From: Arachis hypogaea
Lineage: Eukaryota; Streptophyta; Magnoliopsida; Fabales; Fabaceae
Length of the DNA: 64,000 nt
Reading direction: 5' to 3'
Assembly: GCF_003086295.3 (NCBI RefSeq)
Contig: NC_092055.1
Location: forward strand, 121,263,192 to 121,327,191
Shown: one piece after another, positions 20,346 to 30,967 of the stretch
Layout: each line of letters starts with the position of its first letter
Numbering within the stretch: position 1 is the stretch's first letter
The notes under the pieces: generated by a model
The model's database searches: none
Told to the model about the DNA's origin: nothing
What the model saw: only the letters and a program-made list of their open reading frames with translations
Position numbers and translations under genes: made by a program

Positions 20346-22084
20346 TGATGAGCGGATAATTTATACGCTTTTTGGCATTGTTTTTAGTATGTTTTTAGTA
20401 GGATCTAGTTACTTTTAGGGATGTTTTCATTAGTTTTTATGTTAAATTCACATTTCTGGACTTTACTATGAGTTTGTATGTTTTTCTGTGATTTCAGGTA
20501 TTTTCTGGCTGAAATTGAGGGACTTGAGCAAAAATCAGATTCAGAGGTTGAAGAAGGACTGCTGATGCTGTTGGATTCTGACCTCCCTGCACTCAAAATG
20601 GAATTTCTTGAGCTACAGAATTTGAAATAACGCTCTTCCAATTGCGTTGAAAAGTAGACATCCAGGGCTTTCCAGAAATGTATAATAGTCCATACTTTGC
20701 CCAAGTTTAGACGACGCAAACTGGCGTTCAACGCCAGTTTTCTGCCCAATTCTGGCGTCCAGCGCCAGAAACAAGTTGCAAAGTGGAGTTCAACGCCCAA
20801 AATGGCACAAAAGCTGGCGTTCAACTCCAGAAAGAGCCTCTGCACGTGTAACATTCAAGCTCAGCCCAAGCACACACCAAGTGGGCCCCGAAAGTGAATT
20901 TGTGCATCAATTACTTACTTTTGTAAACCCTAGTGGCTAGTTTATTATAAATAGGACCTTTTACTATTGTATTAGACATCTTAGAATCTGAGGATCATCT
21001 TTGGACACCTGGTTCTTAGATCAGAGGGGCTGGCCATTCGGCCATGCCTGGACCTTTCACTTATGTATTTTCAACGGCAGAGTTTCTGCACTCCATAGAT
21101 TAAGGTGTGGAGCTCTACTGTTCCTCAAAGATTAATGCAAAGTACTACTGTTTTCTATTCAATTCATCTTATTTCGCTTCTAAGATATTCATTCGCACTT
21201 CAACCTGAATGTGATGAACGTGACAATCATCATCATTCCCTATGAACGCGTGCCTGACAACCACTTCCGTTCTACATTAGATTGAATGAGTATCTCTTAG
21301 ATCTCTTAATCGAAATCTTCATGGTGTAAGGTAGAATGATGGCGGCATTCAAGAGAATCCGGAAAGTCTAAACCTTGTCTGTGGTATTCCGAGTAGGATT
21401 CAATGATTGAATGACTGTGACGAGCTTCAAACTCGCGATTGCTGGGCGTAGTGACAGACGCAAAAGGATAGTAAATCCTATTCCAGCATGATCGAGAACC
21501 GACAGATGAATAGCCGTGCCGTGACAGGGTGCGTTGACCACTTTCACTGAGAGGATAGGATGTAACCATTGACAAGGGTGATGCCTCCAGACGATTAGCC
21601 GTGCCGTGACAGGGCATTTGGATCATTTTCCCGAGAGAAGACCGAAAGTAGCCATTGACAATGGTGATGCATTACATAAAGCCAGCCATGGAAACGAATA
21701 AGACTGATTGGATGAAGATAGCAGGAAAGCAAAGGTTCAGAGGAACGAAAGCATCTCTATTCGCTTATCTGAAATTCTCACCAATGATTTACATAAGTAT
21801 TTCTATCCCTATTTTATTAATTATTTTCGAAAACCCCATTACTATTTTATATCCGCCTGACTGAGATTTACAAGGTGACCATAGCTTGCTTCATACCAAC
21901 AATCTCTGTGGGATTCGACCCTTACTCACGTAAGGTATTACTTGGACGACCCAGTGCACTTGCTGGTTAGTTGTGCGAAATTGTGAACCATGGTATTGGC
22001 ATCATGTTTTTGGCGCCATTACCAGGGAAAGAAAGAGCGATGAATTTTACATAATCAAAGTGTAATCACAATTTCTGCGCACCA
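20346..22084 (+). repeat. Element B 3' LTR (1739 bp)
   Basis: Same length and ends as the 5' LTR, with about 45 substitutions by eye. Palindrome CTGGCGTTCAACGCCAG is at 20721-20737 and the fossil primer site at 22011-22028. Confidence 0.93.
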
Positions 22085-22089
22085 GAGAG

Positions 22090-23002
22090 ATACATGAATT
22101 TCAAGTTATATAATAAGAATAGTTCAATTATTTTGATGTGGTGGCATTGCTTTTATTTTTTGAATGTATGAATAAACAATGCATATTTGAAGTTAAAATT
22201 TATGAATGTTGGCTCTTGAAAGAATGATGATAACAGAGAAATATTATTGGTAATCTGAAAAATCTAAAAATTGATTCTTGAAGCAAGAAAAAGCATAAAA
22301 AAGAAAAAGAAAATGCATGTTGCAATAAAAGGAAATTTTTTTTAATATACATGCGAAAAAAAAGAGAAAAATCCATGACTGCCCAAAAATGCAGGAAAAG
22401 GAAGGCAGATTGAAAAAGCCAATAACCCTTTAAACCAAAAGGCAAGGGTAAAAGGATCCAAGACTTTGATCATCAATGGATAGGAGGGCCTAAATGAATA
22501 AAATCATGGCCTAAGTGGCTCAACTAAGCTGTCCTTAACCATGTGCTTGTGGCGTGAAGGTGTCAAGTGAAAAGCTTGAGACTGAGCGGTTAAAGTCGTG
22601 ATCCAAAGCAAAAAGAGTGTGCTTAAGAACTTTGGACACCTCTATCTGGGGATTCTAGCAAAGCTGAATCACAATCCGAAAGGGTTCACCTAGTTAAAGT
22701 GTCTGTGGCCTTTATGTATCCGGTGGTAATATTGGAAAACTAAGTGCTTAGGGTCATGGCCAAGACTCTAAAAGTTGTGCTCAAGAATAAAAAAGATATA
22801 AAATAGGAGGGTCAATAATATCATCTGAATTCTGAGTTCCTAAAGAGACCAACATTTTTGAGTTTCAATGGATAGTGAGATGCCAAAACTATTCAGAAGT
22901 AAAAAGCTACTAAGTCCCGCTCATCTAATTAAAACTGAGCTTCATTGGAAACTTTGAAATTTATTGTATCTTACTTATTCTTTTTATTCTACTGTGTTTT
23001 TA
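22090..23002 (+). other. Element A 3' UTR, second part
   Basis: Continuation of element A after element B. Non-coding, and similar block by block to B's 3' UTR. Confidence 0.65.
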
Positions 23003-23040
23003 GTTGCCTGGAGACAAACAACAATTTAAGTTTGGTATTG
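23003..23040 (+). other. Pre-PPT hairpin and PPT region of element A
   Basis: GTTGCCTG/CAAACAAC with loop GAGA (23003-23022), ending 18 bases before the 3' LTR. Two of eight pairs are mismatched, in line with the element's age. TAAGTTTGGTAT follows at 23027-23038. Confidence 0.65.
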
Positions 23041-23488
23041 TGATGAGCGGATATTTTATACGCTTTTTGGCATTGTTTTCATATAGTTTTTAGCATGTTT
23101 TGTTTATTTTTTTATTAAGTTTTCATAGGTTTTAGTGTTAAATTCAAATTTTTGGATTCTACTTTGAGTTTGTGTGCTTTTGTACAATTTCAGGTATTTT
23201 CTGGCTGAAATTGAGGAACTAGAGCAAAAATCTGATTCAAAGACAGAGAAAGCACTGTAGATGCTGTCCGGATCTAACCTCCTTGCACTCGGAAGAGCTT
23301 TTCTGGAGCTGAAGAAGTCCAAATGGAGCATTCTCAATGGCTATGGAAAGTGGACTTCCAGAGCTTTCCAGCAATGTCTAATAGTTCATGCTTTGCTTCA
23401 GAATAGAAGGCCCAAAACCGGCATCCACTGCCAGCCTCCTGCCCATTTCCAGGCGTCCAGCACCCAAAAGAGGAGACCAGCGTCCAAA
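23041..23488 (+). repeat. Element A 3' LTR, left part
   Basis: First 448 bases of the LTR; interrupted by element E within a degenerate palindrome of the AGCGTCCAAACGCCC type. The rest is at 35481-36566. Confidence 0.9.
23484..23488. repeat. Target-site duplication of element E (CCAAA)
   Basis: CCAAA precedes TGTAAGACCC and is repeated at 35476-35480 after the terminal TTACA. Confidence 0.9.
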
Positions 23489-26400
23489 TGTAAGACCCAT
23501 AACTTTTGAAAAAGGGCTATCATGAGCTAATTTCAAATTCAGTATTTCTATAGCTTTAATTTCAGAAATTTTTTTACTAAAGAAAATTAGAGCAAGTTTT
23601 GATTAATTGAATTTGAAATAAATTAGGATTTATTATCCGATTTTACAATTATTAGATTATTTTCTATATTTAAATTATAAAGTTGGCAATTATGAAATAA
23701 TAGGGATTTTATGTGATTTGGACTAAATAATTTATATTTTAAGATATTAATACTGCTATTTTGGAAAATAAAAGATTTAATTATATTATTTCCAATTATT
23801 AGATTTGAACATTTTATTGAAAATAATTTATAAAATTGATGAGCAAGTAGCATTTTTCTATATACAATTAGTGTTGGATTTAATTTGGGTTTCAATTACT
23901 ATATTATCCTTACCTTTATTTGAAATTACCTAAACTACCCCTAGCTCAACACTAACCCTAGGTTTCAAAAATGAAACCCTAATTCCCTTCATCCTAGTAG
24001 CCGCAGCCTCACCTCCCTCAACATGACAAACCCATTAGAATAACAAAAGAAAGAACAGAGGGCCGCGGAGGAGAAGAGAAAGAGGATTGCGCCGGCGTGC
24101 TGGGCTCACTGCCGTCACAGTCACCGTCGCACCTTGCTACGGTCAGCTTCGCCGTCGCGTCCTGCCATCCCTGCCACCATGGAGCTGCTCTGATCTGGAC
24201 TGAGGGAGAGAGATTGAAAGGAGCCGTGAGGAAGAGGGTTTCGCGAGAAGGAAGGGGGAGAGGCGCCGTCGCGAGCCGGCCATCGAGGGAGCCTTTGCTG
24301 CGAACTCGTCGCTGTAGAGGAGAAGTCGTCGCCGCGCCTTTCCACCGCCGTCGAGCTTCCATTGTCAACGCGTGTCACCGCGGTTGAGGGTGTCACCACC
24401 ACCAAACCTTGGCCGATGATGCTTCCACTGCACGCGAGAGGAAGAGGAGCGATGAGGCAAAATGCGACTGAAGGAGAAGAAGGGGGGTTGTCCTCGCTGG
24501 AGTTCTTGAGCGTCGCCGTCGTTCGTGCCTCCTCCCGCCGCCAAATCTGCTCCTACTTCTGATTTCTGGAATCTGACCAGGATGCCGCTGCCACCATCTG
24601 AGCTCGCTACTGCTTATGATGGTAAGCCCAAACCCCTGCCGGCAAAGGGGTTTAGGCCGTCACAAGTGTCGCTGCCGGAGAAGGGAGCTGCATCTCTGTG
24701 ATTCTGGCCACCAGGAGTGGTTCTGTGACTTCCGGAACCATTGCCGGAGCTTCTGGCTACTTCTGCCATCGCCGGAAAAGTTTGCCGATAAAGGTTTCAT
24801 TTGAGGTTTCTGCCTTTTTGGATTTCGAGAAGGTTTTAATGTTGCGCGGTTTTTATAGTTGATCCACCGGGGCTTCTGACCGCCGCCGGAGCTGTTGCCG
24901 GGGCCAGTTCAAAATTGCAGCTGCTTCGTGTTGATATTCCGGTAAGAAATTATGTTTCGAAAGCCCTACGTTAGTGTCCCGTACGTGTATTAAAGCCTTT
25001 ATGGTATTAATGTTCTTAGAGTGTAGTAACTGAGGTTGCTTGTTGTAATTTAGAGTTGTTTATGCTGCTGCGAAAATGTGTGGGGCTGTGCTTTAAAGCT
25101 GCCTTTGATTCGAGTTAAGGCGAAAAGAACTTATGAGGCGTTTGGACTATGGAATTTGCGTTTTGAGGTATGGGCGCTTTCTAAAAACTATATTTTATAT
25201 ATTGGAATTATTACATATGGATACTGATGTGAGAGAATGTGTATTTGGTGATTGTATTGGCCTTATGTATGGCTTGATTTGCCTTGGTTGGTTATGAATG
25301 TCTGTTGGTTGAATTGTTGTGTGGTTTTGTGAAACGAAATGCTTTTCAAGTTGATTCTTTTAAAGCCTTGAGATCGAGTTTAACCCATTGAGAATTGATT
25401 TGAGTTAATTTTATTGAGAATGTGAAAAATAGAATCCACTCTTGAATTCAGCCTGGCTTGCTTTAAATGATCTAGTTTTCGATACATGGTTGTTACTGAA
25501 CCATTTCCTTGAAACTTTAGAAATGAGTATATTCGGCTGATAATGATTTGATTTTGAAACGATTTTCTTGAAATATGGTATTGAGATTAACTGTTGGATT
25601 TGGCTTGCCTTGAACTGATTTTGGATTTTAGGCTGTTGAAAAGGATTTTGGAACGGTTTAGTTGGGACCCGAACCGGGTGGCAAAGTCCAAGTTTTAGGG
25701 GAGGTACTGCCGAAATTTCTATAAAATCCGAGTCTTTATTGAAATGTTGTCTGGAAAGTGATGAGTTAAAGACTTCTACTATTTTATTTGAATTATCGAG
25801 AAAAGGATGGTTCATGCTTTTGAAATGAATTAGTAAAGAGGAAATTGTGATTTAGTCTTGCTTCTTAAGAAAGGCATTGTATCTCTTTCAGGAGAAAGTT
25901 ATTTAGATGAAACTTGTGTTTTAAAGCTGTTTGAATGTGAAAAGGGTTTATGCCTTTGAATTTGACTTGGGGGTTTCAATTAAAGAAGTTTCAATGACTT
26001 TGAAAGAACCTGAATGTCTATTGACAAGTTTCATTTTGAAATGTTTTGAGAAAGGTTTTAAGTACTCTTTGAATTCTGAATTTTTGCAAGACTAAAACAA
26101 TTTTGAACAGTTGAAACGCTTTAGAATTTATCATGGGGGTTGAAGCTGGTTTTGCCTAAGTAAAGGAAACGGCTTTGAAAGAAGTAAATGATTACGTGAC
26201 TCGGTTTGGATTAGATCCTATTTTATTACTCAAATCGGAAAGCCAATGGTTTAACGATTTTAAATGAATTTGGCGAAATGAGTTATGCTATTCTCTCCTA
26301 AGGACTTGGGACCTTGCCGAGAAACTTTGTTATAAAATCTCATTGTTGGATGGATGATTTTGAATGTTTCAAAATGAATCTTTAACTTTCCATGGTTATG

Positions 26401-28022
26401 GAAGTTTTGAAAAGAGGATGCCGAGAGTGGCATGGTTTTAAAAGGGGAATTTACCTTGAGTAAAAGTGGCTTATGAGCCTGAAATGATTTGAGAAATGAG
26501 ATCTTTAAAGCCAAGGCTGAAAAGAGTTGGAACTTGATTTCAAAGTGAAATGATTTGGAAAAAAGTGATTTATGGCTTAAATGCCGATTTTATGAATTGA
26601 TGATGTTGAATGTGGAAGTGCTGTTTTTGTTGTGAGCCGGAATGGCTGTGTATGATTATAAATATTGGTTGGTTCTGGGTTGAACCGTGAGCCGGAATGG
26701 CTGTGTATGATATGAATATTGGCTGGTTCTGGACTGAACCGTGAGCCGGATGGCTGAGATGGATGTTGATCCATGGAAGAGATTGAATGCATGTATATGC
26801 TGAATCATTGATAAATGTGAATATTGCACTTCCACTATTGGAGATAAGAGTTTCCCTGGGAGAAAGCAGTGGCTAGCCACCACGTGCTCTAGGTTGAGAC
26901 TCAAAGCTCTTTTGACCCTATGTCGTCAGGGTGGCCGGGCACTGTGAAAGCCCCGGATGAGCTCACCCCCATAAATATTTACCAGTGAGGGTGATGGATA
27001 TGGATCATGATTATGATCAAGTTTATATTGAGTATAACTCGAGTTGGGGAGACACGACAGAGGGACAGTCCAATGGTTAGCTACCAGGACTTGTCGGGTT
27101 GGCTCTATAACCGACAGATGATATCATCAGCCACTAGGGAGAGGCATGCATCATATGCATCTATGTGACATTGTTTGCGTGTGCATATTGTACTTGGTTT
27201 GCCTATGTGATTACGTGAGATTAACTGCTACTTGTTCTATTTGCTGTAACTGTTTGTTTGTGCTTGAACTTCCTATCTGTGTTTACAACTGGGACTCTGT
27301 TGGATCGTGGTGATTGGTTGATGGTTGGATTGTTTGGGCCTAGGGCCGTGATTGAAATGAGATGAGCCGATGGTTGATTTCGGTTTTGTGTTTCTGGTTT
27401 GGAAAAATATGAAAGGCTATTTTGGTTCAGCATAGATAAACATTTTTGAAAGGCTTTTGAGTTTTTGAGAGTTGAACAGTTCCTCTTTCAGAAAAGATTT
27501 CTGACTTTACTTTTATTGAAAACCGTTGTTTTTGAAAAGAGGCATAAGACGGTTATTAATCACTAGTACTTCCCAAAAACCCTCTACTGAGAACCCTTTC
27601 GAGGATGATGTTCTCACCCCCCTACATTTTTTCCCCTTTCAGGATATGGGCGCTGAAGTCACGAAGAGTTTATTTAGTTGTTGTTGAGATGCTCCGGATT
27701 GTTTTAGTTATGGTTTATTGAACCCTCGCCTTTATCTTGATATATTCTGTAAGAGGGATAGGAATTGTATTGGTTAATGCTTGTAAAGTTATTTATATAT
27801 ATTTATGTATATATATGGATGTACTCTTTATGAGTTTTTGTAAGCTGTATGGTATTTATGGATGTACGTTATCGAACGAAAGTATTTTTGGGAGCGGTAT
27901 TACGGTTTAAAGTTTTAAACAGGCTCATATTTTAGTATTAAATAGTATAAGTGTCGTCGTAATGTCCGAGCTATCAGAGTCGCGCAGCCGGAAGCGTGAG
28001 CTTTGGTAGTTAGGGTGTTACA
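23489..28022 (+). repeat. Element E 5' LTR (4534 bp)
   Basis: It begins TGTAAGACCC and ends GGGTGTTACA. A GC-rich patch (about 24060-24800) gives rise to spurious arginine/proline-rich frames that do not persist in the 3' LTR copy (31560-32260). A TA-rich tract near 27795-27825 precedes the end. Confidence 0.92.
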
Positions 28023-28025
28023 TTA

Positions 28026-28037
28026 TGGTATCAGAGC
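28026..28037 (+). other. Element E primer binding site (initiator tRNA-Met)
   Basis: TGGTATCAGAGC, three bases after the LTR end, is the standard complement of the initiator tRNA-Met 3' end. Confidence 0.93.
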
Positions 28038-30929
28038 GGTTCTTCCTGTAGAGCCTGAGGAATGGACCGACTATGCTTCAGTTGCATACTCTGAGCGTTT
28101 GTCATGTATTAGGTCTTGTCGAATGATGAGAATTAGAGCTTTATGCACATGACGGTCTATTGATTAACACTGTTAGTCTTGCATTACATAATTCTTGGTA
28201 TTAAGTTTGGCCGGCTTAATACTAGTGAATTATGTATATGAAGGCACTGATGGGTTATCATAGATGTTATACGAGTTTTGAGTAAAGCGAATCGCGGGTT
28301 TTGGGAACGTTGAAAACTATTTCTTGAGGCTATTCAGTTGTGTGTCTTGAATTCTGTTCGAGTCGACCTGTTCCTTCATGTCCTAACTTGAAGTTCTTGT
28401 TTGCTAATCCTCTTGAAAAGTAGTTTGATTTTTTTCAACTCTATTCCTCTATTCATATGCCTTCTTGATTGATCTTAAGTGCATATGCTTGTTTGAAATC
28501 CTTGTTGCATCTATCTTCCTCTGTTTGAATTCTTTTTTATTCAAGTATTCTTTGATATAGCCTTGAACTTGTCTTAATGTGCTGTAACTTTTAACTCCGG
28601 GTTTCGAGTTCATTCTTAGAGAACTTGTTGATTCAGTTTTCCTCTTATTTGACAGTGATTACAGCCAATTTTGAGATTTTTATAAAAATTGCTGTTGACT
28701 AGATATACACTTATCTATATGTGGAACTTTGAAAATTTCTTATACAGTTTAACAACTATTTATTTCTAATACCTCACCTATACTTTTACTGGTTTGCGGA
28801 ACTGCATTTACTTTAAATACAATTTGACTTTCTAGTAGTTTTACTATAGTTCCAATGCACATATTCATTTGATTATGCATTTGGGTATTTTTCAAATTTT
28901 GAAAAGAAAGGATTTTTCACTTTTATCCCGGTTGAGTTTCATTTGGTAAGCTTTACTCAACTTATTTTAAATTGAGTTTGATTTAGCATGCTATATGATT
29001 CATGCCATTGTTGTTCTTTTGAAATTGTTGGACTCGCAGCTTTCTTCTTATGAACGGACTCATTCTCTCTTAAGCTTTCCATCTCCATGAATGTCATGTT
29101 TGACTTTGTTTTTAACTAATCTTTTACATCTTGTGAACATTACCATTGATCTTGATTTTTCCTCTCTTGTGAATCTCACCCTTATGTGAGTCAACTTGAT
29201 TTGTTTCAATTTCGTGCATCGTCTATCCTCTCATTATCTCTACAAGAGTTTTTAGTCAAAGATTTATCCTTGAGAAATTACTAATGGTTGAGTTGTCTTT
29301 TTCTATGACTTTTGTATTCTTTTGAATTAATTGAAAGCTTGTTTGATGTCTCATGCCTAGTGGATCTTGTTTGAGTTATCTTGGTTTAAGATCCTTTCTT
29401 GCATGGCTTGACGTCTTTTTAGTACATCTTAAACTTCTTGAATGTTCTTCTGAGATGGTGATTTCAAGAACACTTTTGGAGCCTTGTTCTGAACTTTTTA
29501 AAGAAGTTTTAAATTCTCTTTGAAGAAATATTAAACGGAATTTATTTTCTATTGCTCGATTGAGATTGAAACTATTGTTCAATTTTGACGAAGTTAATTT
29601 AAAGTTGGCATGCGCTATTTTAAATGAGGTTTTGAAAAGTTTCCTTATTTGGTAGAAACCTGTCCGTTGGTAACGCACTACTTAATTCTCTTACCAACTT
29701 CTAAGCAACTTTTTACCTTGGATTCCCTTTTCTAAATAGAGTTTGACTTGCTCTTTCGTCCTTGCTGTAATTTTTATACACGCTTATTTGAATATGGACT
29801 TTGAGAATTTTGAACAAGCATTTGATTTTCATTCCGAGTTCCTATGATTGCTTTTGGTGAAGTTGTGCACCTAACTATCTTTCTAAAATATTTGAGATAA
29901 AATTTTAGCTCTTAGCCAAACTGGTGTGCATCTTATTTTTAAAACTCTACATAATCTACTTCCACGTGAAATTGATTTAGAGCAAAGCCATGTTTATGCT
30001 TTTGCTACTCTCTTGAAGGATGTTTGTTGTTCAACTTCTCTTTCAGACTGTGAAGTGATTTTTTTTTGCAAGTTTTCGATTCTTTTAAGAACAATGTATT
30101 CGGAAGTATTTTTAATCGTGCTCTCGAGTTCTGTGAGCTTTGTCTTGGATTTGGAATATTCTCTTCTGTAAACCTCATGCTTCCTCGACTCAGCTTGAGT
30201 TTGTTGTAATCTGATGCGCTGGTTTTCTTCTTATTGATCCTATTGAATTTCCTTGATCCAAGGGTTATTTTTGAAGTTGTCAATTGAATTGTGTCTAGCA
30301 AACTTCATTGTTTGAACATCCTTGTTTATCTGGAATTGGATATATTCTTTCAAATCTATGAGTATTGTCCTTGAAATTTGTCTCTCCTTTCTAAGATCTT
30401 GTATTCTTCTGAGTAGACTCGAGAATTGTTTTGATATCACGTGCGATCTGTAGACATAGTAACGCGATGCGTTAGTTCTTTAAGACGTGATATGTGCATA
30501 CAGAAGTTGAACGGTAGGTGTGCAACGTTACGAGTTGTGGGTGTTTTGTTCCTTGTGAATGGGTTTGCGGTTGTCAGGCTTATGATCGAATATGGGGATT
30601 ATAAAGTGCTTGATGGAGTTGGAAAGTTGAAACTTTGAGGTTGATATGAGATTAATGTGTGGATATTGAACACATCGTTTTAACTCCATCCTGTCTTATA
30701 GCCTTTGATGTCTTGCTTTACTACCACATGCTTGAACCATGTCATCTTTTGCATTTGAGCCTATCTTGTAATGTTTGCTTTGCAACCATACTCCTACCTT
30801 TGTATCCTTATGCACACGATAATCCAAGTATTTGAAAACCGTAAATATGTTTATATGTTGAGGTATTTTAGCTTCTTCCTTAAATGTGTTCAAGGGTGAA
30901 CTATTATGAGATTTCTTTCGTTTTGTATC
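28038..30929 (+). other. Element E interior without recognisable genes
   Basis: T-rich sequence, about 2.9 kb, with short frames only. I see no gag, protease, RT or integrase motif in any frame. Confidence 0.75.
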
Positions 30930-30967
30930 AATTTTCGAGGACGAAAATTTTTGTAAGGTGGGTAGAA
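30930..30967 (+). other. Pre-PPT hairpin and polypurine tract of element E
   Basis: A perfect 8-bp stem AATTTTCG/CGAAAATT with loop AGGA (30930-30949), ending 18 bases before the 3' LTR; the purine-rich AAGGTGGGTAGAA follows. Confidence 0.8.

Larger units (their letters stand above)
11256..22084 (+). mobile_element. Element B: non-autonomous Ty3/gypsy (Athila-like) retrotransposon nested in A
   Basis: 10,829 bp with two LTRs of exactly 1739 bp each and GAGAG duplications. Order: LTR, tRNA-Asp-type primer site, 1.8-kb leader, open gag-protease ORF, hairpin, palindrome array, TATA-like site, hairpin, open ORF2, 3' UTR, pre-PPT hairpin, LTR. There is no reverse transcriptase, RNase H or integrase between gag-protease and ORF2; the gap there is under 1 kb. 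It must have moved with enzymes supplied in trans, and relatives of element A, which share primer-site type, gag blocks and flanking motifs, are the natural candidates. The LTRs differ at about 45 sites by eye (near 2.6%). Confidence 0.93.

Noticed and set aside
24018..24562. Arginine/proline-rich frames in the GC-rich patch of E's LTR (and 31566-32247)
   Set aside because: The two LTR copies carry different, shifted frames; stops and indels differ, so no protein is conserved.
26260..27433. Minus-strand frames in E's LTR, repeated at 33738-34856
   Set aside because: LTR duplication explains the repetition; length is as expected by chance and no motif is seen.
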